DNA of 64,000 nt from Corynebacterium sp. p3-SID1145 (GTDB lineage Bacteria > Actinomycetota > Actinomycetes > Mycobacteriales > Mycobacteriaceae): contig JALXXC010000004.1 in assembly GCA_025144245.1 (NCBI GenBank), positions 124,001 through 188,000 on the forward strand. The letters are read 5' to 3'. Both the position numbers and the translations under genes were made by a program. Positions 1 through 9,375 of the stretch are shown piece by piece. The stretch's first letter is position 1. Each line of letters begins with the position of its first letter. The notes beneath the pieces are model-generated. The model was not told the DNA's origin. It made no database searches and saw nothing but the letters and a program-made list of their open reading frames with translations.

Positions 1-53
1 TTGCCGGGTCCAGCGACCCGGACGCCGAAACGTTTGCCGAAACGGGGAAGTAA
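1..53 (+). CDS. 3' end of a gene starting before the window
   Basis: An open frame enters at the left edge (codons from base 3) and stops with TAA at 51-53, giving a polar tail that ends AETGK. The next gene's GTG follows the stop codon with no gap, so the two are very likely co-transcribed and translationally coupled. Sixteen residues are too few to name a family. From the neighbours, a role in surface polysaccharide synthesis is the obvious guess, but only a guess. Confidence 0.6.
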   Translation, partial: AGSSDPDAETFAETGK

Positions 54-704
54 GTGCTGAAGAAATTGCGCCTCATCGGCGTCGCAATCGTCATCATCGG
101 GGCCTTATTAGGAGTTGCTTTGATCGCCTGGAACAGTACACATCCACGCACGTGGCACGAGAACAAGCAGTACGGGCAGTGGTACGTGGTTTACAACGGA
201 TACGGCACAGTGTCCGGAACAGAAGAAGAGGTCGTGCTCGAGCCGAGCCCCGCAGCGCATCAGGACACCACGCATGCCGCGCTCGTCCGAACCGCGGAAG
301 TGTTTCCCGAGGACGTCGAATTTGAGGTGACCGTGCATACGGAAACCCAAGTGCGCGACGGTGAACCCAACCCGTGGGAAGTGGGCTGGGTGCTGTGGAA
401 TTACGAAAATGACCAGCGCTTCTACGCGGTGGCGTTGAAGCCAAATGGGTGGGAAATTTCGAAACAAGATCCCGACTATCGCGGTGCCCAGAGATTCCTC
501 CTCAGCGGAAGCAATGTGACCTTCCCGCTCAATGAGGACCACCGCGTGAAAGTGCACCACTCCGGGGATTCCTTCAAGGTGTGGGCAGATGGCCACTTTC
601 TTGGCGAGTTTACGGATGAAGAACAGCCGTACAAGGGCGGATCCGTGGCTTTATACACAGAAGATGCGCGAGTGCGCTTCTCAGATTTTGAGGTGCTCAG
701 GTGA
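54..704 (+). CDS. Membrane-anchored concanavalin-like (LamG/DUF1080-type) protein
   Basis: This encodes 216 residues from a GTG that abuts the previous stop. Residues about 5-27 form one hydrophobic segment after a short KKLR start, so the protein is anchored with its bulk outside the cell. The rest is beta-rich, with runs such as GWVLWNYENDQRFYAVALKPNGW and a closing GGSVALYTEDARVRFSDFEV (quoted in part: FSDFEVLR at the C-terminus), the look of a concanavalin-A-like jelly-roll found in carbohydrate-binding or glycan-hydrolase accessory proteins. No catalytic residue can be assigned. Its stop overlaps the start of the DUF2334 gene by 4 bases (GTGA). The function is inferred as binding of a surface glycan being modified by its neighbours; a purely structural role is equally possible. 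Confidence 0.6.
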   Translation: MLKKLRLIGVAIVIIGALLGVALIAWNSTHPRTWHENKQYGQWYVVYNGYGTVSGTEEEVVLEPSPAAHQDTTHAALVRTAEVFPEDVEFEVTVHTETQVRDGEPNPWEVGWVLWNYENDQRFYAVALKPNGWEISKQDPDYRGAQRFLLSGSNVTFPLNEDHRVKVHHSGDSFKVWADGHFLGEFTDEEQPYKGGSVALYTEDARVRFSDFEVLR

Positions 705-2455
705 CTTCCAAACGCCGGTGGTTGAATCCACTTCTCGCTACTGCAGCCGCTGTGAGCGTCGTCGCGTCAGCCACGCTCTTTTTCGGAGTCGTTGATGACT
801 CGCTCGTGCCAGGCGAAGCGTCCCCGATTGTGACGGAGTTCGTTCGCGCTGTAGATGCGGACAACCCCGATGACACGACGTTGGCCCGCACAACTCTCAA
901 CCCCGAATTCGGCAACCCGGAGGGACCAGCGTCGACGCTGGTGCTGTACGACGCAGACTCCGAATATGGAGAGGTGCAGGCGATCGCGGCGGGCAACCTG
1001 GCATCACGCTTCGGCCGGGTGCGCTTAGAACCGATGGCGGATTACGTCGCCGGTGAGATGACCGCGTACACCGGCGCGATCTATATCGGTCAGGGAAACG
1101 GGGCCTTCATCCCGCAAGCATTCATCGATGACGTGGTCACCACCGACACCAAGGTGTTATGGGCCGGTGCGGGAATTGAAAAACTCGGATGGTCGCCAGG
1201 GTTTGTGGAATCCTTCGGCTGGGACCCGGTGGCCACAGCCGCGGCGACGAGGGAAGACATTACCTTCATCGACTACAACGGTAAAAGCTTTGAAAAGCCG
1301 CAGCAGGAGTCAACGGTCCGGGTGCCGGTCTTGTCTAACCCCGCCAAAGTGACGGTGCTCGGTACTGCGCGATGCGGCGACCTGCGGGAACCGATGCAGT
1401 GCTCGAGAGCTGATTCCGGGGTCATGCCGTGGGCAATTCGGTCCCGCAACCTCACGTATGTCGGGGACATTCCGGTCGCAGCGACCGAGGAGCGATCGAA
1501 CTCCATCGCGTTCGCCGACTTGTATTACGATCTGCTGGCTCCAGACACCCAGCCGACCCAGAAGGCCGCTGTCCGTCTTGAAGATGTCGGCCCGATGGCA
1601 GAACCTGCGCATCTGCGTAAAGTCGCGGATCTCCTCTACGAGCGGGGCATTCCGTTCCAGATCGCGGTCATTCCGTTCTATGTGTCGGAGCGGACAGAAA
1701 ACCGCGCCGACGACCGCTTCGTCGGACTCTCCTTGCTTGATAAACCAGACGTCGTCGACGCGATTAAGTACATGCAAAAGCGGGGCGGCCAGATAGTCCA
1801 GCACGGGACCACCCACCAATACGGGTCGCTCCAGAACCCCTACGTCAGCTCGCGTGCAGGCGAAGATTTCGAGTTTGTGCGTTCGCAATGCTCGGCGACA
1901 GCGCAGCCGCCGTACGAGTTCGAAGAGTGCAAAGAGGAATCCTGGGTCGCAGTAACGGGGCCCGTGGGCACAGATACGGTAGACGAGCACGAAGAGCGGG
2001 TGCGCCGCGGACGAGATGTTCTCATCGAGGCGGGCCTTGGCGAGCCGATCGCATTTGAGGTGCCCCACTACGGGGCCACGCCCAACGCGTACCTGGGAAT
2101 CGGCCGCGTCTTTGACACCAGGTACGAATCAGTCACCTATTACAACGGCCTTGTTTCCGGGAAAGAGCCCAGCATGAGCAAGGCGAGTGTGCAGATCTTC
2201 CCGTACTCGGTCTATGACATTTACGGCACGAAGGTCCTTCCCGAAAACCTCGGAAACGTCAGCCCGAAAAAGTTCAACAACCACCCGCCGCGCATGCCCG
2301 ATGACATCATCGACAATGCTGAGCTCAACCTGGCAGTGCGCGAGTCGACCGCGAGCTTCTTCTTCCACCCTTACCTTGACCCGGCATACCTGGAAGACAT
2401 CGTCGACGGGATCACCAAGCTGGGATACGAGTTCGTCCCGGCAACAGAACTGTAA
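701..2455 (+). CDS. DUF2334 polysaccharide deacetylase-like membrane/secreted protein
   Basis: This 584-residue protein has an N-terminal signal or anchor (KRR, then hydrophobic residues about 9-30). Residues about 30-280 form a first domain of unknown type. The second half has the DUF2334 (NodB-like deacetylase fold) pattern: AAVRLEDVGPMAEPAHLRKV, then GIPFQIAVIPFYV, then an HGTTHQYG segment (two histidines), then AFEVPHYGAT, and near the end SFFFHPYLDP. The D and the H residues are those expected to hold a metal in this superfamily. The start is GTG, overlapping the previous stop by 4 bases. It is followed after 39 bases by wecB. I infer modification (deacetylation) of an exported N-acetylhexosamine polymer; direct catalysis is not shown. 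Confidence 0.75.
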   Translation: MTSKRRWLNPLLATAAAVSVVASATLFFGVVDDSLVPGEASPIVTEFVRAVDADNPDDTTLARTTLNPEFGNPEGPASTLVLYDADSEYGEVQAIAAGNLASRFGRVRLEPMADYVAGEMTAYTGAIYIGQGNGAFIPQAFIDDVVTTDTKVLWAGAGIEKLGWSPGFVESFGWDPVATAAATREDITFIDYNGKSFEKPQQESTVRVPVLSNPAKVTVLGTARCGDLREPMQCSRADSGVMPWAIRSRNLTYVGDIPVAATEERSNSIAFADLYYDLLAPDTQPTQKAAVRLEDVGPMAEPAHLRKVADLLYERGIPFQIAVIPFYVSERTENRADDRFVGLSLLDKPDVVDAIKYMQKRGGQIVQHGTTHQYGSLQNPYVSSRAGEDFEFVRSQCSATAQPPYEFEECKEESWVAVTGPVGTDTVDEHEERVRRGRDVLIEAGLGEPIAFEVPHYGATPNAYLGIGRVFDTRYESVTYYNGLVSGKEPSMSKASVQIFPYSVYDIYGTKVLPENLGNVSPKKFNNHPPRMPDDIIDNAELNLAVRESTASFFFHPYLDPAYLEDIVDGITKLGYEFVPATEL

Positions 2456-2494
2456 GCCGGCAGCCATCAGCGACGCTTCGAAGGAGCACCCGAC

Positions 2495-3649
2495 ATGAAC
2501 AAGATCCTCACTATTTACGGAACCCGCCCCGAAGCAATCAAAGTTGCTCCGGTGATTAAAGCCCTCGAAGCCGACGACCGGTTTACCTCAGTGGCGGTCT
2601 CGACGGGCCAGCACAGAGAAATGCTCGATCAAGTCAACGGCATGTTCGGAATCACCCCCGACTATGACCTCGCGTTGATGAAGCAGGGCCAAAGCCTCAA
2701 CGAGATCGTGTCCCGAGCCGTTGCTGGCCTCGACGGCATCATTGCCGAGGAGAAGCCCGACGCTGTCATTGCCCAGGGAGATACCTCCACCGCGATGGCA
2801 GCGGCGCTGGCGGCCTTCAACCGTGAGATCCCGGTGATCCACCTTGAAGCCGGACTGCGCACCGGCAACATTCACTCGCCGTTCCCGGAAGAGGCGAACC
2901 GCCGAATCATCGGGCAGATCTCGGACCTGCACCTCGCGCCGACAGAGACATCCAAGCGCAACTTGGTCGCGGAAAACTTTGACCCGGCGAATATCGCGGT
3001 GGTAGGAAACACCGTCATCGACGCATTGCTCACCGCGGCGGAATGGGACACGACGTTCACCGACGAGCGCCTCAACGAGCTCGCAGCCTCAGATGCCCGG
3101 CTCATCGTCGTGACAACGCACCGACGGGAAAACCTGGATGCGATGGCGCACATCGGACTGGCTGTCAACGACCTGGCGCAGCAGTACCTCGACGTGACCT
3201 TTGTTCTCCCGCTCCACCTCAATCCGAAGGTGCGCGAAGCCGTCCTGCCTGAGGTCGATTCTGTGCGCAACGTGATCATCACTGATCCGCTGCCGTACGA
3301 CCAGTTCACCAAACTCATGGGACGCTCCGACATTGTTCTCACCGACTCGGGCGGAGTGCAGGAGGAAGCACCCGCGCTGGGCAAGCCCGTGATCTGCATG
3401 CGGGAAAACACCGAGCGCCCCGAAGCTGTTGAGGCGGGAACCGTTCAACTGGTGGGCACGGACCGCGGCAACATCGTGGCGTCTGTTTCCACTTTGTTGG
3501 ATGACGCCTCGGCTTATGAGCGCATGGCCCGGGCCATCAACCCCTACGGTGACGGCCACGCGGCGCAGCGCTCTGTCGCGGCAATCGCCCAACTGCTCGG
3601 CGTGGGTGAGCGGCTCCCGGATTTCGCGGCGGCGGCCACGGATCAGTAA
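2495..3649 (+). CDS. wecB: UDP-N-acetylglucosamine 2-epimerase (non-hydrolysing)
   Basis: The 384 residues interconvert UDP-GlcNAc and UDP-ManNAc in the cytoplasm, supplying ManNAc for surface polymers. Family signatures are visible: IYGTRPEAIKVAPVIKALE at the N-terminus, STGQHREMLDQV, AQGDTSTAMAAALAAF, HLEAGLRTGN, PFPEEANRRI, TTHRRENL, LPLHLNPKVRE and DSGGVQEEAPALGKPV, in the usual order. Length is normal for the family. ATG is preceded by AAGGAG about 8 bases upstream. It ends the three-gene polysaccharide run; the following bases (3652-3661) carry a one-base variant of the dispersed CGTCGATAAGC word. A tandem deacetylase-like protein and a ManNAc-forming enzyme suggest a ManNAc-containing glycan. 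Confidence 0.93.
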   Translation: MNKILTIYGTRPEAIKVAPVIKALEADDRFTSVAVSTGQHREMLDQVNGMFGITPDYDLALMKQGQSLNEIVSRAVAGLDGIIAEEKPDAVIAQGDTSTAMAAALAAFNREIPVIHLEAGLRTGNIHSPFPEEANRRIIGQISDLHLAPTETSKRNLVAENFDPANIAVVGNTVIDALLTAAEWDTTFTDERLNELAASDARLIVVTTHRRENLDAMAHIGLAVNDLAQQYLDVTFVLPLHLNPKVREAVLPEVDSVRNVIITDPLPYDQFTKLMGRSDIVLTDSGGVQEEAPALGKPVICMRENTERPEAVEAGTVQLVGTDRGNIVASVSTLLDDASAYERMARAINPYGDGHAAQRSVAAIAQLLGVGERLPDFAAAATDQ

Positions 3650-3738
3650 CCGTCGACAAGCGGAGATGCGCTGCGGGGTGGTGGCTGGACGCGGCCAACC
3701 GTGGCGCACTCACATGGTTGGGTTGATCCAGGGAGTGT

Positions 3739-4180
3739 TTACTCTGTGTCCCCGAGAATCGCCCTGGACAGCTTCTTCAGGCTCTTGAGCTGCTTTTGAG
3801 AGCTCGCGTCGAGCGCCCGCTCCTCAGCGGCTGCGACCCGCGCAGCCAGCTCCGCATGCGCCTTGGTGCCCTTCTTGGTGGGGGCGACAATCTGCCGGCG
3901 CCTGTCCATCGGGTCGCGGTCCCGGGTCACCCAGCCGTGCCCCTCCAGTGAATCGATGAGGCGCACCATTTCGGATGCTTCGATAGCCAGCAGCGTCGCG
4001 AGCTGAGTCTGCGAGCAGGGCTGCGCGGTGACGCACGAAAGAATCCAGTACTCGCGCATCGTGGTGTTCTCCTCCGCGAGCGCGCGCTCAACCTCATCCT
4101 TGGTGTGCCGGTGGACGCGCTCGATCTGGAACGAGGGGGGACTTAGCCAACACGGCGGGCAGTTCAAGGAGAGGGGCCAT
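3739..4180 (-). pseudogene. MarR-family regulator broken by a frameshift in a six-base G/C run
   Basis: Read on the minus strand, the ATG at 4180 starts MAPLLELPAVLAKSP, then the frame is lost in a run of six C (plus-strand G at 4135-4140). Removing one base restores a 146-residue protein, exactly MarR size: FQIERVHRHTKDEVERAL, then the winged-helix part (SQTQLATLLAIEASEMVRLI, SLEGHGWVTRDRDPMDRR) and a helical tail ending LSRAILGDTE. Either the gene is inactive, or it is switched by slippage at the run, or the run is a sequencing error. No in-frame upstream start gives a normal N-terminus. Its start lies about 30 bases from the tilS remnant on the other strand, so it appears to have replaced the 5' part of tilS. 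Confidence 0.75.
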
Positions 4181-4209
4181 GCTCCCTCCGCCCCCACACC
4201 GCCCCCGCC

Positions 4210-4506
4210 CGCACGGCCCGCTATGCGGCGCTGGCCGCCGCAGCGGAGGCCGCCGGCCGTGACATCTGGGTCGCGCACACCCTCGACGACCAAGCTGAAA
4301 CGCTTCTGCTCGGCGCGCTGCGCGGCAACCCGGCGGGCATGGCAGACGCATCCCGCCTCGACGCGCAGGATGGGCCGGGCGTGACGCTCGTGCGGCCGTT
4401 CCTTGGCCTCCGGCGGGCAGACACCGTCGGGGCGTGCGCGGAGTTGGGGCTCGAGCCCTGGCACGACCCGATGAATGGAGTGCGGGGGCACGGTAGCCGT
4501 CGATAA
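4210..4506 (+). pseudogene. tilS: tilS remnant, both ends missing
   Basis: The + frame beginning near 4210 encodes ARYAALAAAAEAAG, then VAHTLDDQAETLLLGALRGN, GMADASRL, VTLVRPFLGLRRADTV and LGLEPWHDPMN. This is the middle of tRNA(Ile)-lysidine synthetase, which makes the lysidine that lets tRNA-Ile(CAU) read AUA. The N-terminal ATP-binding SGG-x-DS loop is absent: upstream there is no start codon, and an in-frame stop (4144-4146) bounds the frame. After DPMN only ten unrelated residues follow before TAA at 4504-4506, so the C-terminal domains are gone too. Position directly before hpt is the normal tilS place in actinobacteria, so this is the original locus destroyed in place. The TAA lies within a CGTCGATAAGC word (4498-4508). 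Confidence 0.85.
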
Positions 4507-4530
4507 GCGATCTTCTGGCAAGATGGCGGT

Positions 4531-5187
4531 ATGGCTGAAGGAACGAGGCTGAGCGAAAGCAAAGATTTCGATGTCCCCCCGCACCGCTACGGCGAAGACG
4601 TCGAGGCGATCCTCATCCGCGAGGAGGAGCTGAAGGACCGCATCCAGGAGATGGCCGACAAGGTCTCCGAGCTCTACCGCGACGCGGACGACGACCTCAT
4701 CCTCGTTTGCGTGCTCAAAGGTGCGGTGTATTTCCTCACCGACTTCGCGCGCTCCCTGTCCATCCCGTCCGAGGTCGAGTTCATGGCGGTGTCCAGCTAC
4801 GGCAACTCAACGACGAGCTCCGGTGTCGTGCGCATCATGAAGGACCTGGACAAGGAAATCTCCGGCCGCGACGTGCTCGTCGTGGAGGACATCATCGACT
4901 CCGGCCTCACCTTGTCGTGGCTGCTGAAGAACCTGTCCGGCCGCCAGCCCAAGAGCCTCAACGTGATCACCCTGCTGCGCAAACCTGAGGTGCAGACCGC
5001 GAAGATCGACCTGCTCGACGTCGGCTTCGACATCCCCAACGAATTCGTCATCGGCTACGGCCTCGACTACGCCGAGCGCTACCGCGACCTGCCGTACGTG
5101 GGCACGCTGCACCCGCGGGTCTACTCCGACGACGGGCAGGAGCCGGTGCCGTCGCGGGACGAGGGGCCGGAGGCCGTCGAAATCTAA
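4531..5187 (+). CDS. hpt: Hypoxanthine phosphoribosyltransferase
   Basis: It converts hypoxanthine or guanine plus PRPP to IMP or GMP (purine salvage, cytoplasm). The PRPP-binding signature [18 protein letters not shown] sits around residue 115-130, and [15 protein letters not shown] and the closing [18 protein letters not shown] are typical of bacterial Hpt. At 218 residues it is slightly longer than the family norm through an N-terminal extension of about 15 residues. A CAAGAT hexamer ends six bases before the ATG, compatible with a leaderless message. It lies between the tilS remnant and ftsH, its conserved position in actinobacteria. Confidence 0.95.
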   Translation: MAEGTRLSESKDFDVPPHRYGEDVEAILIREEELKDRIQEMADKVSELYRDADDDLILVCVLKGAVYFLTDFARSLSIPSEVEFMAVSSYGNSTTSSGVVRIMKDLDKEISGRDVLVVEDIIDSGLTLSWLLKNLSGRQPKSLNVITLLRKPEVQTAKIDLLDVGFDIPNEFVIGYGLDYAERYRDLPYVGTLHPRVYSDDGQEPVPSRDEGPEAVEI

Positions 5188-5280
5188 GCCCGGGCACCCC
5201 GACTGGCTCAATCTGGACTTGCCACGGTGAGTAGGCTGTAAGGACTACAACTTCCGGCTAATCACCCACAACAGGACTAG

Positions 5281-7857
5281 ATGAATAACAAGACTGTCGC
5301 GCGCTACGGCATCATCGGTGCCGTACTGCTCATTTTGCTGTACCTGATCACGCTGATCGGGGACGATTCGCGCAATTACGCAGAGGTGGATACCTCGATC
5401 GCCCTGCAGCAGCTCGCAGACCATAACGTCGAAGAAGCGCAGATCGACGACCGCGAGCAGCGGGTCCGCCTGACGCTCCGCGAGCCCATCACCGTCGAGG
5501 AGCGCGAAGGGATCGAGGAGATCCAGGCGCAGTACCCGGCCCGCACCACCCCGGACATCTTCAACGCGGTCAAGGGCGCGGAGCCGGATTCCTACACCAC
5601 CAACGTCACACAGGAGTCCTTCCTGCTGTCCATGCTCGGCTTCATGCTGCCGATGCTGCTGATCTTCGGCCTGATCAGCTTCCTCATGTACCGCATGCAG
5701 GCTGGCGGCGGCATGTTCGGCATCGGCGGATCGCGCGCTAAGAAGCTGACCAAGGACATGCCGACGAACACCTTTGCCGATGTCGCGGGTGCCGATGAGG
5801 CAGTCGACGAGCTGCAGGAGATCAAGGACTTCCTGCAGGACCCGGGGATCTACGAGCAACTGGGCGCGAAGATTCCGCGCGGCGTTCTGCTCTACGGCCC
5901 TCCCGGCACCGGTAAGACGTTGCTCGCCCGCGCCGTGGCCGGCGAAGCGGGTGTGCCGTTCTACTCCATCTCGGGTTCGGACTTTGTGGAGATGTTCGTC
6001 GGTGTCGGCGCGTCTCGCGTCCGCGACCTGTTCAAACAGGCCCGCGAGAACAGTCCGTGCATCATCTTCGTCGACGAGATCGACGCGGTGGGACGCCAGC
6101 GCGGCTCCGGCACCGGCGGTGGCCACGACGAGCGCGAGCAGACCCTCAACCAGCTGCTCGTGGAGATGGACGGCTTCGGCGACCGCGAGGGCGTCATCCT
6201 CATCGCGGCGACGAACCGCCCGGACATCCTCGACCCGGCGCTGCTGCGCCCGGGCCGCTTCGACCGCCAGATCCCGGTGACCAACCCGGATCTGGCCGGC
6301 CGCGAGAAGATCCTGAACGTCCACGCCAAGGGCAAGCCGTTGGGCCCGGATGTGGATTTGCAGTCCCTGGCCAAGCGCACCGCCGGTATGTCGGGCGCGG
6401 ATTTGGCGAACGTCCTCAACGAGGCCGCGCTGCTCACCGCCCGCATCGGCGGCAACGTGATCACGGCCGACGCGCTCGAGGAAGCGTCGGACCGCGTCAT
6501 CGGTGGCCCGCGCCGCTCGTCGAAGATCATCTCCGAGAAGGAGAAGAAGGTCACCGCCTACCACGAGGGCGGCCACACGCTCGCCGCGTGGGCGCTCAAG
6601 GACATCGAACGCGTGTATAAGGTCACTATCCTCGCCCGCGGGCGCACCGGCGGCCACGCCATGACCGCCGCGGAGGACGACAAGGGCATGTACAACCGCG
6701 ACGAGCTCTTCGCCCGCCTCGTGTTCGCGATGGGCGGTCGTGCGGCCGAGGAGCTCGTCTTCGGTGAGCCGACCACGGGCGCGTCCGCCGATATCGAGCA
6801 AGCGACCAAGATCGCGCGCGGCATGGTCATGGAGTACGGCATGAGCTCCGCTCTCGGCGCCGTCAAGTACGGCGACGAGGACGGCGATCCCTTCGCCCGC
6901 GCTATGGGCGGCGGTAGCCTCGACTATTCGCCCGCCGTCGCCGAGACGATCGACCGGGAGGTGCACGAGCTTATCGACGCAGCCCACGAGCGCGCCTACT
7001 CCATCCTCGCCGAGAACCGCGACTACCTGGACACCTTGGCCTCCAAACTGCTGGAGAAGGAGACCCTGCGCCGCGGCGACCTCGAAGCCATCTTCGACGG
7101 CATCGAGCCGAAGGGCTCGGGCCTCGAGCTTGTCGATGCCCGCTTCCCCCGCCAGCCCGACCGCGAACCCGTGAAGACCCCGGTCGAGCTGGCCGAGGAG
7201 CGCGGCGAAGAACCGCCGAAGAAATTCTCCCTGCTCGAGGCATCCCAGCAGGCCCGCGCCCGCCGCCAGGCGCAGCGCAACGCCGAGCTGAACAACCGGT
7301 GGATGCCGCAGGGCGACGGTTCAACCCGCTGGCAGCCGAACCAGCCTGGCCAGCCTGGTCAGACGGGCCAACCCGGCCAGCCCACCCAGCCGCGTTACGA
7401 CGGCCCCCAGCCGCCCGCCGACTGGTCCTTCACCGGCGACGGCCGCGGTCAACAACCCCAGGCCCAGCCCCAGTCTCAACCGCAAGCACAGCCGGAGTAC
7501 GGACAGCCGGTGCCGAACCCGGCACAGAACCCCTGGCAACACCCGGGCCAGGCGCAGTACCCGGTGAACCCGGGGCAGCAGCCGAGTCACCCGGGCCAGG
7601 CTGCCCAACCTACGGAGATCATCGGCTTCCGCCTGCCGGAGAACGAGCAGCCGGATCACGTCTGGGACGACCGCGCAGACGAGCGCGCCGGCCAAGGCAG
7701 CGCGGGACGCGGCGATGCCTCCGGCGAGGAGGCTCCGAATGCGGACGCCGCGGGCGTGGCTGAGCCGAGCCCGCGCGAAGGGTACGAACCGACCGAGCAG
7801 CTGCCACGCACCCAAGGGCAGAACGATGCGCGCCACAGGAGGCCCGACGATGAGTGA
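5281..7857 (+). CDS. ftsH: ATP-dependent zinc metalloprotease FtsH
   Basis: This membrane-bound AAA+ protease of 858 residues degrades misfolded and regulatory membrane proteins. Transmembrane segments lie at about 8-25 and 112-135, Walker A GPPGTGKT at about 206, Walker [12 protein letters not shown] about 60 residues on, the SRH region [20 protein letters not shown], and the zinc site HEGGH at about 429. The last 200 residues form a Pro/Gln/Gly-rich tail (repeats such as [13 protein letters not shown]), longer than in E. coli FtsH but common in corynebacteria. Its stop overlaps the folE start by 8 bases, and the folE Shine-Dalgarno lies inside the ftsH end, so folE translation is coupled. 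Confidence 0.96.
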   Translation: MNNKTVARYGIIGAVLLILLYLITLIGDDSRNYAEVDTSIALQQLADHNVEEAQIDDREQRVRLTLREPITVEEREGIEEIQAQYPARTTPDIFNAVKGAEPDSYTTNVTQESFLLSMLGFMLPMLLIFGLISFLMYRMQAGGGMFGIGGSRAKKLTKDMPTNTFADVAGADEAVDELQEIKDFLQDPGIYEQLGAKIPRGVLLYGPPGTGKTLLARAVAGEAGVPFYSISGSDFVEMFVGVGASRVRDLFKQARENSPCIIFVDEIDAVGRQRGSGTGGGHDEREQTLNQLLVEMDGFGDREGVILIAATNRPDILDPALLRPGRFDRQIPVTNPDLAGREKILNVHAKGKPLGPDVDLQSLAKRTAGMSGADLANVLNEAALLTARIGGNVITADALEEASDRVIGGPRRSSKIISEKEKKVTAYHEGGHTLAAWALKDIERVYKVTILARGRTGGHAMTAAEDDKGMYNRDELFARLVFAMGGRAAEELVFGEPTTGASADIEQATKIARGMVMEYGMSSALGAVKYGDEDGDPFARAMGGGSLDYSPAVAETIDREVHELIDAAHERAYSILAENRDYLDTLASKLLEKETLRRGDLEAIFDGIEPKGSGLELVDARFPRQPDREPVKTPVELAEERGEEPPKKFSLLEASQQARARRQAQRNAELNNRWMPQGDGSTRWQPNQPGQPGQTGQPGQPTQPRYDGPQPPADWSFTGDGRGQQPQAQPQSQPQAQPEYGQPVPNPAQNPWQHPGQAQYPVNPGQQPSHPGQAAQPTEIIGFRLPENEQPDHVWDDRADERAGQGSAGRGDASGEEAPNADAAGVAEPSPREGYEPTEQLPRTQGQNDARHRRPDDE

Positions 7858-8503
7858 CACGGATACGACGGGTAGGACAGGTACGTCGGGTACGACAGAT
7901 AAGACTGCAGACCTCGCCTCTGCCGGGAAGGTGCGCCCCGCATTTGATCGTGAACGCGCGGAAGCCGCCGTGCGCGAACTGCTGCTGGCGGTGGGGGAGG
8001 ACCCGGACCGCGAAGGCCTGCTCGAGACGCCGGCGCGTGTGGCCCGGGCATACGAGGAAGTCTTCGCGGGGTTGCACACGGACCCGACGGCAGTGCTGGA
8101 AAAGACATTCGCCGAAAACCACGAGGAACTCGTGCTCGTGCGTGACGTGCCCATCTACTCCACCTGCGAGCACCACCTGGTGCCGTTTTACGGTGTGGCG
8201 CACATCGGGTACATCCCGGGCGAGGACGGACACGTCACCGGCCTGTCCAAGCTGGCGCGCCTGGCGGACATGTACGCCAAGCGGCCGCAGGTGCAGGAGA
8301 GGTTGACGAGCCAGATCGCGGATGCGCTCGTCGATAAGCTCCACGCGCAATCGGTGATCGTCGTGATCGAATGCGAGCACCTGTGCATGGCCATGCGCGG
8401 CATCCGCAAGCCGGGCGCGACGACCACTACGTCGGCTGTGCGCGGCGGATTCAAACGCAACGCTGCCTCCCGCGCGGAGGTCTTGAGCCTGATCAGGGGG
8501 TAG
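7850..8503 (+). CDS. folE: GTP cyclohydrolase I
   Basis: First step of folate synthesis: GTP to 7,8-dihydroneopterin triphosphate. The zinc and catalytic motif [18 protein letters not shown] lies near residue 107, followed by [20 protein letters not shown], the second zinc ligand region [17 protein letters not shown] and the closing TSAVRGGF. I chose ATG 7850 because a perfect AGGAGG (7837-7842) sits 7 bases before it; the first 30 residues are Thr/Gly-rich and unlike the family. It gives 217 residues. The frame stays open further upstream inside ftsH, but no Shine-Dalgarno supports that. folP follows after 2 bases. Confidence 0.95.
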   Translation: MSDTDTTGRTGTSGTTDKTADLASAGKVRPAFDRERAEAAVRELLLAVGEDPDREGLLETPARVARAYEEVFAGLHTDPTAVLEKTFAENHEELVLVRDVPIYSTCEHHLVPFYGVAHIGYIPGEDGHVTGLSKLARLADMYAKRPQVQERLTSQIADALVDKLHAQSVIVVIECEHLCMAMRGIRKPGATTTTSAVRGGFKRNAASRAEVLSLIRG

Positions 8504-8505
8504 AA

Positions 8506-9375
8506 ATGGTCACTGTCGCAGATTTGACCGCGCGGGGCCGGACGATGGTCATGGGCATTCTCAACGTCACGGAGGACAGTTTCTCCGACGGCGGGAAATG
8601 GCTCGACCGCGACGCGGCAATCGCCCACGCGAAGGATTTGGTGGCGCAGGGCGCGGACATGATCGACGTCGGCGCGGAATCCACGCGCCCTGGTGCGACG
8701 CGCGTGCCGGCGGAACTGGAAGCCGAGCGCGTGCGCCCGGTGATCGAGGCGCTGCATGCGGAGGGAATCCGCACCTCGGTGGACACGATGCGCGCCGCGA
8801 CCGCGCGCGTGGCCGCCGAGGCAGGGGTGGACATGATCAACGATGTCTCCGGCGGCCTCGCCGACCCGGACATGTACGCCGTCATGGCGGACACCGGCCT
8901 TCCGGTGTGCTTGATGCACTGGCGCACAGTGCACAACGCCGAGTTCGGCGACGCGTCCGGCTCCGCGGACCACGGCGGCGATGTCGTGCGCGATGTGCGC
9001 GAGACCCTCGCCCGGCTGACCGACAACGCAATGGCCGCCGGTGTGGAGCACTCCCAGATTGTGCTGGACCCGGGCCTCGGCTTCGCCAAGACCGCCGCCG
9101 ACAACTGGGCCCTTTTGCAGGCCCTGCCCGAATTCATCGCAGGTGACCTGCCGGTTCTCGTCGGCGCGTCGCGCAAGCGCTTCCTCACGGAGATCCGCTC
9201 CAACCGCGGGCTGGAGGCCAACCCGTCGCTGGCCGACCCCGCCACGGCCGCTGTCACCGCGGTCAGCGCGCACCTCGGTGCGTGGGGCGTGCGCGTCCAC
9301 GAGGTCGATGTCTCCCGCGATGCTGTCGACGTCGCCGCGACATGGCGCCTCGGCGCCGACTACGGGGGTGCCTGA
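8506..9375 (+). CDS. folP: Dihydropteroate synthase
   Basis: It condenses hydroxymethyl-dihydropterin pyrophosphate with p-aminobenzoate; this enzyme is the sulfonamide target. The first family signature is MGILNVTEDSFSDGG at residues about 15-29, the second DVGAESTRPGA at about 50, then NDVSGG, LDPGLGFAKT and the C-terminal GASRKRF. Length of 289 residues is normal. The start ATG 8506 follows the folE stop by 2 bases. The gene abuts folB (next base), so folE-folP-folB-folK form one operon. Confidence 0.95.
   Translation: MVTVADLTARGRTMVMGILNVTEDSFSDGGKWLDRDAAIAHAKDLVAQGADMIDVGAESTRPGATRVPAELEAERVRPVIEALHAEGIRTSVDTMRAATARVAAEAGVDMINDVSGGLADPDMYAVMADTGLPVCLMHWRTVHNAEFGDASGSADHGGDVVRDVRETLARLTDNAMAAGVEHSQIVLDPGLGFAKTAADNWALLQALPEFIAGDLPVLVGASRKRFLTEIRSNRGLEANPSLADPATAAVTAVSAHLGAWGVRVHEVDVSRDAVDVAATWRLGADYGGA

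Noticed and set aside
4028..4384. Plus-strand frame opposite marR reaching into the tilS remnant
   Set aside because: Wrong frame for TilS; the recognisable TilS residues are in another plus-strand frame (codons from 4210).
5245..6987. Long minus-strand frame opposite ftsH
   Set aside because: Same antisense artefact; the plus strand carries all FtsH motifs.
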